Positions 17,981 to 25,713 of a DNA stretch of 64,000 nt are shown here, piece by piece (within the stretch, counting starts at the first letter, position 1; each line of letters opens with the position of its first letter). Under the pieces are notes generated by a model. It searched no databases. It was not told where the DNA came from and saw only the letters and a list, made by a program, of their open reading frames with translations. A program made the translations under genes and the position numbers. This DNA is from an uncultured Woeseiaceae bacterium (GTDB lineage Bacteria; Pseudomonadota; Gammaproteobacteria; Steroidobacterales; Woeseiaceae): positions 226,983 through 290,982 of the forward strand of contig CALZJH010000004.1 of the NCBI GenBank assembly GCA_945787845.1. Direction: 5' to 3'.

Positions 17981-18997
17981 ATGAAATCGGGGTTGGCCTT
18001 ACTGGTTGTCGCGCTAAGCGTAGCGACAGGTCTCACCGCTGCATTTGCCGAGTCCGTGCCGGACGCGCCGCCGATCGCGATCGCGATTCACGGCGGCGCC
18101 GGGACCATGAACCGCGCGGATCTGACGGACGAGAAGGAGCAGGCGATACGCGAGGCCTTGAGTCTTGCGCTGCAGGCGGGTCACAAGCAGCTGGCGCAGG
18201 GCGAATCCGCGGTTAGCGCGGTTGAAGCGGCCATTGTCGTTCTCGAGAACTCACCGCTGTTCAACGCGGGGCATGGCGCCGTGTTCAACAGCGGGGGTGC
18301 GCATGAACTCGACGCGGCGATCATGGACGGCCGCACGCGCAATGCCGGGGCCATTGCCGGTGTTGGTCATATCCGGAATCCTATCCTGCTGGCGGGCGAG
18401 GTCATGACGGCGTCGCCGCATGTGATGCTCGCGGGGGCAGGTGCCGAGGAGTTTGCGGTTTCTCAAGGGTTCGAGCTCGTTGAAAACGACTACTTTTCAA
18501 CAGAGTTTCGGCGCCAGCAGCTCGAGCGTGCCCAGGCCGAACAGACTTCCCGGAACAGCCTTCCTCCGCCCGAGCTTCGCTTTGGCACGGTGGGCGCCGT
18601 CGCGCTCGATCAAGACGGCAATATTGCGGCAGGGACCTCGACCGGTGGTATGACCAACAAACGCTTCGGGCGTATTGGCGATGTGCCTGTTATCGGCGCA
18701 GGTACGTACGCCGACAATGAGACCTGCGCCGTGTCCGCCACGGGGCACGGCGAGTATTTCATACGCTCCGTTGTAGCCCATGACATCGCAGCCCTGATGC
18801 GGTATTCCGATAAGTCCCTGCAGGAGGCGGTTGACGAAGTCGTGCTCGAAAAGCTCGTGGAGTTCGGCGGTTCCGGCGGCGTCATCAGCATCAATCGTCA
18901 GGGTGACATCGTGATGGAGCACAATACGCCGGGGATGTACCGGGGCGCGATCGATACCAGCGGGCGTTTGACGACGGCGATTTATAAAGACGAGTGA
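17981..18997 (+). CDS. iaaA: Isoaspartyl peptidase / L-asparaginase (Ntn-hydrolase), exported
   Basis: This is a 338-residue precursor with a signal peptide (MKSGLALLVVALSVATGLTA, cleaved near AFA) that indicates a periplasmic enzyme. The mature protein is of the plant-type asparaginase family T2: IAIHGGAGTMNR, FNAGHGAVFNSGG with DAAIMDGRTR, and the autoproteolysis site FGTVGAVALD, where Thr203 becomes the N-terminal nucleophile. It hydrolyses beta-aspartyl peptides and asparagine. It is the last of three co-oriented genes; the two before it are 6 and 27 bases away. The signal peptide is less usual than in E. coli IaaA, which is cytoplasmic. Confidence 0.9.
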   Translation: MKSGLALLVVALSVATGLTAAFAESVPDAPPIAIAIHGGAGTMNRADLTDEKEQAIREALSLALQAGHKQLAQGESAVSAVEAAIVVLENSPLFNAGHGAVFNSGGAHELDAAIMDGRTRNAGAIAGVGHIRNPILLAGEVMTASPHVMLAGAGAEEFAVSQGFELVENDYFSTEFRRQQLERAQAEQTSRNSLPPPELRFGTVGAVALDQDGNIAAGTSTGGMTNKRFGRIGDVPVIGAGTYADNETCAVSATGHGEYFIRSVVAHDIAALMRYSDKSLQEAVDEVVLEKLVEFGGSGGVISINRQGDIVMEHNTPGMYRGAIDTSGRLTTAIYKDE

Positions 18998-19014
18998 GTG
19001 GCGAGAATGGATGA

Positions 19015-19098
19015 GCCGCCTGCGGCGCCTCACCCCTTCGGGGCGCACTGCGTGCGTCCAAAACGGGCTTCGCCGCGTTTTGTGAACTCGCTACGCGA
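19015..19098 (+). repeat. Run of five compact hairpins between iaaA and ssrA
   Basis: Five short inverted repeats lie almost end to end: GCCGC-CT-GCGGC (19015-19026), CCCC-TTC-GGGG (19033-19043), GCAC-TGC-GTGC (19045-19055), AAAACG...CGTTTT with one bulge (19059-19081), and TCGC-TAC-GCGA (19088-19098). Each has a 2-4 base loop, and the spacers are 0-7 bases. None has a U-run, so they are not ordinary terminators. The function is unknown; I did not see a second copy of the whole unit in the window. Confidence 0.55.
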
Positions 19099-19124
19099 CC
19101 TCGACTCGCACCGTCTGCACAAAT

Positions 19125-19157
19125 AGAAAAGGGCCCGCCGAATGGCGAGCCCTTTTC
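19125..19157 (-). terminator. Bidirectional intrinsic terminator after ssrA and iaaA
   Basis: The stem pairs AAAAGGGCCCGCC with GGCGAGCCCTTTT (one G-U/mismatch position) around an AATG-type loop, with A/T runs on both sides. It follows the tmRNA CCA end on the minus strand by 6 bases and also lies downstream of iaaA on the plus strand, so it can serve both. Confidence 0.75.
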
Positions 19158-19162
19158 TATAT

Positions 19163-19522
19163 TGGTGGAGGTGGCGAGAATCGAACTCGCGTCCGCAAGT
19201 CCTCCGCTACGAGGTCTACATGCTTATTCCGTCATTGATCTCACTGCAGGCTACCCGACGGGCAGGGAAAACTTACAGCCAGTTCAGTAAGGATTTAACG
19301 GTTCGAGCCCTGAACATGCCCTTGCCGCGGTCCTGTGTCGGTGACTCCAGCGATCCAGACGCACAGGCACGATCCGGGCTGAAGGCATTTACTGGTTTTT
19401 AAGCAGCTAGTGCGTAGTTGTCGTCGTTGGCAACTATAAGTTTTACAGTTGGATTTACGAGGTACTCTGTCCCTCGGCATGCACTCGGAGTTTCGCGACC
19501 CACGTCGAAGCTAATCGCAGGA
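19163..19522 (-). ncRNA. ssrA: Transfer-messenger RNA (tmRNA)
   Basis: Read on the minus strand, the sequence holds the tRNA-like 3' end (T-stem GCGAG, loop TTCGATT, CTCGC, acceptor strand CACCTCC, then ACCA at 19163) and the conserved 5' D-arm region ATTAGCTTCGACGTGGG. The mRNA-like part reads GCC AAC GAC GAC AAC TAC GCA CTA GCT GCT TAA at 19431-19399, giving the tag ANDDNYALAA, close to that of Pseudomonas. The tag is added to stalled proteins for degradation by ClpXP and FtsH. smpB lies just upstream. The 5' acceptor strand expected from the 3' end (GGAGGTG) is absent: the sequence there is TCCTGCG, so the 5' end at 19522 is uncertain (see findings). Confidence 0.9.
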
Positions 19523-19604
19523 AAACAATGCGATAGCGTCATTATTTCGCAGGAATTATTGAAGAAACGACTTTAGGTAATAAGAATAAAGCATTGATTA
19601 ATAA

Positions 19605-20078
19605 TCAATGTTTTAGAATTCTTTCTTTCTGGCGCTGCCAGTCGCGGTCTTTCTTGTCGACGCGCTTGTCATGCTGCTTTTTGCCTTTGGCCAGTCCGAT
19701 AGTGAGCTTCGCCTTACCCTTGAACCAGTGCAGGTCCAACGGCACCAGCGCGTAGCCTTTGCGTTCGACGGCCCCGGTCAGGCGATCCAGCTCATAGCGG
19801 TGCAACAGCAGCTTGCGCGCCCGAGTCGGGTCTGCCTTGATATGGGTGGAGACGGTCTTGAGCGGGGCAAAATGGGCGCCGACGAGCCAGGCTTCGCCTT
19901 TGCGCAAGTTGACATAAGCTTCGGTCAGCTGGGCATTACCCGCGCGCAGGCTTTTCACCTCCCATCCCTCGAGCGCCAGTCCGGCCTCGAAGCGATCCTC
20001 GATGAAATAGTCGTGGCGCGCCCGGCGATTGACCGCGATGACGTCACCCGCCGGTTTCTTTGTCTTTTTCTTGCCCAT
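19605..20078 (-). CDS. smpB: SsrA-binding protein SmpB
   Basis: This 157-residue protein is the usual size. After a basic N-terminus ([20 protein letters not shown]) come the OB-fold motifs [19 protein letters not shown] and [14 protein letters not shown]. The conserved [25 protein letters not shown] follows. The basic C-terminal tail is complete ([16 protein letters not shown]), ending in the helix that enters the ribosomal mRNA channel. It binds tmRNA and delivers it to stalled ribosomes. ssrA lies directly downstream on the same strand. An AT-rich palindrome (CATTGATT-AAT-AATCAATG) overlaps the stop codon; it has no clear U-run. Confidence 0.97.
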   Translation of the reverse strand: MGKKKTKKPAGDVIAVNRRARHDYFIEDRFEAGLALEGWEVKSLRAGNAQLTEAYVNLRKGEAWLVGAHFAPLKTVSTHIKADPTRARKLLLHRYELDRLTGAVERKGYALVPLDLHWFKGKAKLTIGLAKGKKQHDKRVDKKDRDWQRQKERILKH

Positions 20079-20157
20079 GTAAATGTTGGCCGATGTCTTT
20101 GTTTGCGGCGCGATTATACGGGCAAAGCGTTGTATGGCACCGGGATTTGTATAAGAA

Positions 20158-20176
20158 TCCTCCGATAATCGGGGGA
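20158..20176 (+). promoter_or_regulatory. Inverted repeat in the leader of the SNF transporter gene
   Basis: TCCTCCGAT and ATCGGGGGA are arms of a 9-base inverted repeat with a one-base loop and one G-U pair. It lies 14 bases before the ATG of the transporter gene, inside the likely 5' leader. It could be an operator or an RNA hairpin covering the ribosome site; there is no direct evidence for either. Confidence 0.35.
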
Positions 20177-20190
20177 ATTAGAGAACAAAA

Positions 20191-21561
20191 ATGCTCAGCA
20201 ATCAGCCAGACGGCGGCAAGCGTAGCTCTTTGCACGGCCACTGGTCATCCAGGATGGCCTTTATTCTTGCCGTTACCGGGTCAGCCGTTGGCCTCGGCAA
20301 TATCTGGAAGTTCCCCTACATCGCCGGCCAAAACGGTGGTGGCGCATTTGTCCTTGTGTATCTCGTCTGCGTCATTGTGATCGGTATGCCCGTCATGATG
20401 TCCGAAATCCTCATTGGCCGGCGAGGGCGTCGCAACCCGGTTGCGACCATGAAGCTGCTCGGCGAGGAGGAAGGCAGTTCGTCAAAGTGGGGCTGGGTAG
20501 GCGGCATGGGCGTGATTGCCGGGATCTTCATCCTGTCGTACTACAGCGTGATCGCCGGCTGGACGCTGGCCTACGTTGTCAAGAGTGCCACCGGCACGTT
20601 TGCGGGGGCATCACCTGAAGCTGTCGGGGCCGCGTTCGACAGTTTTGTGGGGGACTGGCGCCTCATCGCGCTGTGCCACACGATCTTCATGGGTCTGACA
20701 GTCTTTGTCGTTGCGCGTGGGGTGGAACGCGGGCTCGAGCAGGCCGTGCGTTTCATGGTGCCGGCTTTACTGCTTCTGATGCTGGTCCTGCTCGGCTATT
20801 CGATCTCGACAGGCTACTTCGGGCAGGGCGTCGCGTTCATGTTTACGCCCGATTTTGAACGCTTGACCTGGGGCAGCGTGCTCGCGGCGCTGGGCCAGGC
20901 ATTCTTCACGCTGAGCATCGGTATGGGCGCGGTCATGGCCTACGGCGCCTACCTTCCCGAGGAAACGTCGATTACGGGTGCGTCAGCGGCGGTCGTTACC
21001 GCGGACACTGGTATCGCGATCCTTGCCGGACTGGCCATCTTCCCGCTCGTCTTCGCCAATGGACTGACGCCGGCCGACGGACCGGGGCTGGTTTTCAACA
21101 CGCTGCCACTTGCGTTCGGCCAGATGGCGGGCGGCGTGTTCTTCTCCACCATTTTCTTTGTCCTGTTGTCGTTCGCCGCCTGGACGTCGGCGATCGGACT
21201 CATGGAGCCCGCCGTGGCTTGGATCGTGGAACGATTCAACAAGACCAGGGCGCAGGCCTGCGTCGGTGTCGGCCTGCTCATCTGGATCCTGGGCTTTGGT
21301 TCGGTGCTGTCGTTCAACGTGCTTGCCGATACCACGTTCCTGGCCGGTACGATCTTCGACAACGTCGATTACCTGACCAGCAACATTATGCTGCCGCTCG
21401 GCGGCCTGCTGATCACGATTTTCGCCGGATGGGTCATGTGCCGGAATTCGACGTCTGACGAACTCGGCAATTCCGGTGGCCTGTTCCGCTCGTGGCGCAT
21501 GCTGGCCCGGTTTGTGGCGCCGATCGGCATCCTGCTGGTGCTGATCAACGCGGTTCTCTAA
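20191..21561 (+). CDS. Sodium-dependent transporter, SNF/NSS family
   Basis: This 456-residue inner-membrane protein has the NSS (LeuT-like) pattern: the first helix carries the sodium/substrate motif AVTGSAVGLGNIWKFPYIAG, followed by NGGGAFVLVYLVCV. About eleven or twelve hydrophobic segments follow, ending near residue 450. Such carriers import amino acids or related solutes with sodium; the substrate cannot be read from sequence. The gene is divergent from smpB with a 112-base gap. Downstream is ratA, 24 bases away and probably transcribed independently or by read-through. Confidence 0.92.
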   Translation: MLSNQPDGGKRSSLHGHWSSRMAFILAVTGSAVGLGNIWKFPYIAGQNGGGAFVLVYLVCVIVIGMPVMMSEILIGRRGRRNPVATMKLLGEEEGSSSKWGWVGGMGVIAGIFILSYYSVIAGWTLAYVVKSATGTFAGASPEAVGAAFDSFVGDWRLIALCHTIFMGLTVFVVARGVERGLEQAVRFMVPALLLLMLVLLGYSISTGYFGQGVAFMFTPDFERLTWGSVLAALGQAFFTLSIGMGAVMAYGAYLPEETSITGASAAVVTADTGIAILAGLAIFPLVFANGLTPADGPGLVFNTLPLAFGQMAGGVFFSTIFFVLLSFAAWTSAIGLMEPAVAWIVERFNKTRAQACVGVGLLIWILGFGSVLSFNVLADTTFLAGTIFDNVDYLTSNIMLPLGGLLITIFAGWVMCRNSTSDELGNSGGLFRSWRMLARFVAPIGILLVLINAVL

Positions 21562-21585
21562 GGGCGCCGCGTTTCTGCAAAAGAC

Positions 21586-22020
21586 ATGCGAAAAGTAAGC
21601 CGTAGCGCGCTGGTGCCGTATTCGGCCGCCCAGATGTTCAAGCTCGTGAAGGATGTCGAGCAGTACCCGTCATTTCTGCCCTGGTGCAATGATGCCGAAG
21701 TTCATATTCGCGGCGAGGACTTTATCGAGGCCTCGCTCGAGTTGCACCGTGGGCGTATCAGCAAGCGCTTCAGGACTCGCAACGTGTTTCGTGAGAACAA
21801 ATCGCTGGGCATCGCATTGGTCGGAGGGCCGTTTCGACACATGTCTGGTGGCTGGACGTTCGAGCAACTGGGTGATGCGGGGAGCAAGGTGACGCTCGTA
21901 CTGGAATTCGAGTTTGAAAGCCGGGCGACCGATGTGATCTTCGGGCGCTTCTTCGAGCACACCTGCAACGCGCTGGTCGATTCATTCACACAGCGGGCGG
22001 CGAACATCTATGCAGGTTGA
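21586..22020 (+). CDS. ratA: RatA-family START-like protein (Coq10-type ubiquinone-binding)
   Basis: This 144-residue protein is a START-like domain: SALVPYSAAQMFKLVKDVEQ with YPSFLPWCNDAEV, then the RFRTRNVFRENKSLGIALVG block and a C-terminal helix ending TQRAANIYAG. Homologues include E. coli RatA and mitochondrial Coq10; the likely role is ubiquinone binding or transport for respiration. The name RatA comes from a proposed ribosome-association toxin activity that is not well supported. rnfH overlaps its stop by 11 bases, the standard gene order. Confidence 0.92.
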   Translation: MRKVSRSALVPYSAAQMFKLVKDVEQYPSFLPWCNDAEVHIRGEDFIEASLELHRGRISKRFRTRNVFRENKSLGIALVGGPFRHMSGGWTFEQLGDAGSKVTLVLEFEFESRATDVIFGRFFEHTCNALVDSFTQRAANIYAG

Positions 22021-22276
22021 GATCGTCTTTGCACTGCCGACCCGGCAGCTCCTGAAGCAACTGCACGTGGAAGACGGGGCGACGGTCGCCGACGTGATTC
22101 TCGCCAGTCGTATCGCCGTGGCGTTTCCAGGGCACGACCTGGACGAACTGCAGGCAGGCATCTGGGGCCAGCCCGTTGATCGCACACATCCGGTGAAGGA
22201 GGGAGACCGGGTCGAGTTGTTCCGGCCGCTGGAGATGGACCCGCGCGAGGCGCGCAGGCTAAAGGCCGGGATCTAG
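22010..22276 (+). CDS. rnfH: RnfH-family ubiquitin-like protein (RatB)
   Basis: This 88-residue beta-grasp protein reads IVFALPTRQLLKQLHVEDGA, DVILASRI, and a C-terminal DRVELFRPLEMDPREARRLK; the RPL-DP(K/R)E-RR tail is characteristic. It is small and soluble, and its exact role is not known. It overlaps ratA by 11 bases at its start. Its 3' end overlaps the convergent bamE by 18 bases (22259-22276), so the two transcripts share antisense sequence there. Confidence 0.9.
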   Translation: MQVEIVFALPTRQLLKQLHVEDGATVADVILASRIAVAFPGHDLDELQAGIWGQPVDRTHPVKEGDRVELFRPLEMDPREARRLKAGI

Positions 22277-22591
22277 TTCCTGGTCCTTGCGGATTTCACT
22301 GACGATATCGTCCTCGAAGAAGACCGATACCCAGCGCTTGAAGGCGGCGTCGTTACGGCCCAGTTTCAGGTAGTAGACGTAGTCCCAGCGTTCCTTGTTG
22401 AACGGATCGTCGATCATCGGCGTGCCCAGCAGGAAGCGCACCTGGACCTTGGTCATGCCGACTTCGAGCTGCGCGAGATTTTCTTCCTTGACGAGGTTTC
22501 CCTGCGATATCGACGCGCGATAGACGCAGCCGCTGCTGATCGCCAGCGCGAAAGTCATGAGAATAAGTGCGATCCATTTGCGGTTAGTCAT
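22259..22591 (-). CDS. bamE: Outer membrane assembly lipoprotein BamE
   Basis: This 110-residue lipoprotein has a signal peptide ending in AISSGC (Cys22). The mature region has the BamE core: ISQGNLVKEENLAQLEVGMT, then the conserved VQVRFLLGTPMIDDPFNKER, WDYVYYLK and a final VSVFFEDDIVSEI strand. BamE stabilises the BAM complex that inserts beta-barrel proteins into the outer membrane. It is divergent from fur with a 60-base intergenic region and convergent with rnfH. This fur/bamE/rnfH/ratA arrangement is common in gammaproteobacteria. Confidence 0.95.
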   Translation of the reverse strand: MTNRKWIALILMTFALAISSGCVYRASISQGNLVKEENLAQLEVGMTKVQVRFLLGTPMIDDPFNKERWDYVYYLKLGRNDAAFKRWVSVFFEDDIVSEIRKDQELDPGL

Positions 22592-22651
22592 AGAGTCCGG
22601 CTGCCACCTGCGTCATAATAGGCGCGCATCATACCTTGAAAGAGTTTGTTC

Positions 22652-23071
22652 ATGCAGCAACGAAAAGAACTTCGCAAAGCAGGGCTGAAGATCACTCTGC
22701 CGCGCCTGAAGATCCTTGAAATCCTCGAGGTGGCGAGGTCCCGTCACATGAGCGCTGAGGATATTTACAAGGAGCTGCTGCAGTCAGGCGAGGATATCGG
22801 CCTGGCCACGGTTTACCGTGTTCTGACGCAATTCGAGGCTGCCGGCCTCGTGACACGCCACAATTTTGAAGGCGGGCATTCCGTCTTCGAGCTCGATGAC
22901 GGGGATCACCACGATCATATGGTCTGCGTCGAGACCGGCGACGTGGTCGAGTTCGTGAGTGAGGAAATCGAGCGCCTGCAGCACGAAGTGGCGGAAAAAT
23001 TCGGTTACGAGCTCATTGATCACAGCCTCGTCCTTTACGTGAAGAACAAGGACAGCGCCTCGGACGATTGA
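22652..23071 (+). CDS. fur: Ferric uptake regulator Fur
   Basis: This 139-residue iron-dependent repressor has a winged helix in the first half (ELRKAGLKITLPRLKILEIL, recognition helix in IGLATVYRVLTQFEAAGLV) and the metal site DDGDHHDHMVCVETGDVVEF in the dimerisation half. The second cysteine of the usual CxxC pair is replaced (CVET), and the C-terminal cysteine pair is absent, as in Pseudomonas-type Fur. The frame reads on from an upstream TTG (22646), but the ATG at 22652 starts the normal Fur N-terminus and is used here. Fe(II)-Fur represses iron uptake genes; one such gene, the TonB-dependent receptor at 58.8 kb, is in the window. Confidence 0.95.
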   Translation: MQQRKELRKAGLKITLPRLKILEILEVARSRHMSAEDIYKELLQSGEDIGLATVYRVLTQFEAAGLVTRHNFEGGHSVFELDDGDHHDHMVCVETGDVVEFVSEEIERLQHEVAEKFGYELIDHSLVLYVKNKDSASDD

Positions 23072-24754
23072 TCAGGCTCGCTTCTTGCGAGCGCCGGCCA
23101 GCATTTCGGCCGCATGCGCCAGTGTCTTGCGCGTGATCTCGACGCCCCCCAGCATTCTTGCCAGTTCCTCGGTGCGTTCGTCCTTGCCGAGCGGGTGCAC
23201 GCGGGTTCGCGTCGATTTGCCATCGGAAACCTTGCTGATGCGGAAATGCTGGTCCGCGAGGCTCGCGACCTGGGGCAAGTGCGTCACGCAGAGAACCTGG
23301 CGCTTCGCTCCCAGTTCCTGCAGCCGGCGACCGACCATTTCAGCGACACCGCCGCCGACGCCGCTGTCTACCTCGTCGAACACCATGGTTGGAATGGCGC
23401 TGCCGTCGCTGGCTATCACCTGGATCGCAAGACTCATACGGGACAGCTCTCCGCCGGACGCGATTTTGGCCAGTGATTGGGCCGGCTGACCGGGGTTGGC
23501 GCTGATCAGAAACTCGACCCGGTCAAGTCCCCACGGCCTCGCCGCGTCCTCGGAAAGCGCCTCCAGCGACACCCTGAACTCGCCGCCGGGCATGCCGAGC
23601 CCATGCATTGCCTGCGTTACCGCGTCCTGGAAGGTGACCGCCGCTTTGGCACGTGCACGGGACAGTTTGCGTGCCTGTTTCAGGAAGGTGTCCCTGGCGG
23701 CATTTGCCTGTTCCTCCAGCTCTTTTCCGCGTTCCTCGGCGTGACTGAGATCGTCGTGCTCGGTTCGCAGTCGCTCGGCCAGATCGGGCAATTCCTCGCT
23801 GCTGACGCGGTGCTTGCGTGAGATTGTCTGGATCGCATCGAGCCGTTCCTCGACCCAGTCGCGACGTGCCGGATCCATGTCCAGCGTGTCACTGTAGCGA
23901 CGCAGCGAATCGGCCGCCTCGGTGAGCTGAATGCCAGCGCCATTGAGCATTTCGACCGCGGGGCCGAGCGCCTCGTCGATCTCGGCCAGCGCTTCAATCG
24001 CTCGCAGCGCCTCGGCTACAAGGCTGTTCGCGTTTCCCGTGTCGCTGTCAAAGATCTCATCGAGCGCCGTGGCGACACCTTCGGCGAGTTTCCCGCTGTT
24101 CTGCAGTTTCTGCCGTTCGGCGCTGAGGTCGTCAAGCTCACCGTCCGCAAGGCCCAGCGAGTCCAGTTCCTGCAGCTGGAAAGACAACAGGTCGAGGCGC
24201 GAGGCCCGGTCGGCCTCGGCGCTGGTCAATTCCTCGAGGCGTTCCGAGAGCGACCGCCACTCGATGTAGCGCGTCGAAACGTCCGCACGTTGGTCGAGCA
24301 GCCCGCCGAAGTGATCAAGCAGGTCGCGTTGTATGGCCGGTTTGCCGAGTGACTGGTGGAAGTGCTGGCCGTGAATATCGAGAAGCAGCTCCCCTATGGC
24401 CTTGAGTTGCGAAATCGGCACTGAGTTTCCGTTAATAAAGGCGCGCGAGCGCCCATCGGCATTGATAACGCGCCGCAACAGGCATTCGTCGTCGAGGTCG
24501 AGCGCCTGTTCCTCGAGCCATGCCGTGACCGCGGGCAATGCGGACACGGCGAACTCTGCCGCGAACTCGGCACGCCTGGCGCCATTACGCACGAGCTGGG
24601 CGCTCCCACGTTCGCCCAGCACGAGTCCAAGTGAGTCCACGAGAATGGACTTGCCGGCGCCGGTCTCACCGGTGAGCACGGTCATCCCCGACTCGAACTC
24701 GATATCGATCTGGTCGACGATCGCGAAATCGCGCACCTGCAGGTTCATCAACAT
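23072..24754 (-). CDS. recN: DNA repair protein RecN
   Basis: This 560-residue SMC-like ATPase starts MLMNLQVRDFAIVDQIDIEF, which aligns with the E. coli start MLAQL. Walker A is GETGAGKSILVD. A long coiled-coil arm follows (about residues 160-350), and the C-terminal half has the ABC signature LSRMSLAIQV with ASGGE, Walker B MVFDEVDSGVGG and the LCVTHLPQVA D/H-loop. RecN helps repair double-strand breaks by holding DNA together. The start codon is one base after the nadK stop (TAGGATG), so translation is probably coupled. Upstream in-frame sequence overlaps nadK and was rejected. Confidence 0.95.
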   Translation of the reverse strand: MLMNLQVRDFAIVDQIDIEFESGMTVLTGETGAGKSILVDSLGLVLGERGSAQLVRNGARRAEFAAEFAVSALPAVTAWLEEQALDLDDECLLRRVINADGRSRAFINGNSVPISQLKAIGELLLDIHGQHFHQSLGKPAIQRDLLDHFGGLLDQRADVSTRYIEWRSLSERLEELTSAEADRASRLDLLSFQLQELDSLGLADGELDDLSAERQKLQNSGKLAEGVATALDEIFDSDTGNANSLVAEALRAIEALAEIDEALGPAVEMLNGAGIQLTEAADSLRRYSDTLDMDPARRDWVEERLDAIQTISRKHRVSSEELPDLAERLRTEHDDLSHAEERGKELEEQANAARDTFLKQARKLSRARAKAAVTFQDAVTQAMHGLGMPGGEFRVSLEALSEDAARPWGLDRVEFLISANPGQPAQSLAKIASGGELSRMSLAIQVIASDGSAIPTMVFDEVDSGVGGGVAEMVGRRLQELGAKRQVLCVTHLPQVASLADQHFRISKVSDGKSTRTRVHPLGKDERTEELARMLGGVEITRKTLAHAAEMLAGARKKRA

Positions 24755-24755
24755 C

Positions 24756-25655
24756 CTAGGATTCCGGTGCCTGGTCGCCGCGTTTGCGGCTGTCACGTCC
24801 CCAGAAGAGCTTGGAGCGCAGGATGCCGTAGAAGTCGTGGCCCGGCGGATGCAGCAGGCTGATGCGCTGCCCGGCAGCGGCCACGCGCAGGGTATCGCCG
24901 GGTCTGAGTGTCCCCAGGTGGCCGCCATCAACCGTAATTTCGGCCAGAGAATCGTCGCGTCTCAGGAGGACGATTTCGATGTCCTGGGCGGCCGGGATGA
25001 CGATGGGGCGGTCGGTGAGGGTGTGCGGACAAATGGGCACGAGCCCAACGGCATCCAGCTGGGGCTCGATAATCGGCCCCCCGCAGCTCAGGGCGTAGGC
25101 TGTGGAGCCTGTCGGTGTGGCACAGATCAGTCCGTCACCCGAATGCGTGTTGACGTACTGGCCCGCAACGCTGGTCGAAAAGTCGACCATGCCGCCGGTG
25201 CCGCGGCGCTGGATGACCACGTCATTGAGGCCGTAGGCAATGTGCTCATCACCATTTGCCGTGGACAGGCGCGCCTTGAGCAACAGCCGAGTGTCTTTCA
25301 GGTAGTTGCCGGCCAGCACCTGCTCGACGCTGGCAAGCATCTCGTCGGGCGTAATGTCGGCGAGGAATCCCAGCCGTCCCCGGTTGACACCCAGGATAGG
25401 CGTACCGGACTCCCTGGCCAGGCGGCTCGCATACAGCATGGTGCCGTCCCCGCCGATGGCGATAGCCAGGTCGGCCGAATCGCAGAGCGCTTCCTCTGCG
25501 ACGCGCGTTACCGGCAGATCGAGCGCCAGGTTCTCGGCGGCCACAACGCTGATTCCGGCTTTTGTCAAATAGTTGGCCAATGTCAGCATCGGCCCTGCGA
25601 CGCGCGCATCAGTCTGTCTGCCCACGAGGGCGATGTTCCGGAACTGGGTTTCCAT
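24756..25655 (-). CDS. nadK: NAD kinase
   Basis: This 299-residue protein carries the NAD kinase motifs: AIGGDGTMLYASRL (the GGDGT ATP site), GVNRGRLGFLADITPDEM, and the NAD-binding TPTGSTAYALSCGGPII. The length fits the family (about 290). It makes NADP from NAD and ATP in the cytoplasm. recN follows one base after its stop. It is divergent from hrcA, with a 58-base gap. nadK, recN and hrcA-grpE side by side is the standard gene order in several gammaproteobacteria. Confidence 0.96.
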   Translation of the reverse strand: METQFRNIALVGRQTDARVAGPMLTLANYLTKAGISVVAAENLALDLPVTRVAEEALCDSADLAIAIGGDGTMLYASRLARESGTPILGVNRGRLGFLADITPDEMLASVEQVLAGNYLKDTRLLLKARLSTANGDEHIAYGLNDVVIQRRGTGGMVDFSTSVAGQYVNTHSGDGLICATPTGSTAYALSCGGPIIEPQLDAVGLVPICPHTLTDRPIVIPAAQDIEIVLLRRDDSLAEITVDGGHLGTLRPGDTLRVAAAGQRISLLHPPGHDFYGILRSKLFWGRDSRKRGDQAPES

Positions 25656-25713
25656 ATGCTGATTGTTGCAGACCCTTGACCGACCGCCAACCCGTTGCTA
25701 GCGTTTCTTTCGA

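Noticed and set aside
21586..22276. RatA-RatB as a toxin-antitoxin pair
   Set aside because: The sequence is a Coq10-type START domain with RnfH; a respiratory role fits better than a toxin role.
22646..22651. TTG start giving two more residues for Fur
   Set aside because: The ATG at 22652 starts the standard Fur N-terminus.
25656..25713. CIRCE operator before hrcA
   Set aside because: No TTAGCACTC/GAGTGCTAA arms are present in the gap.
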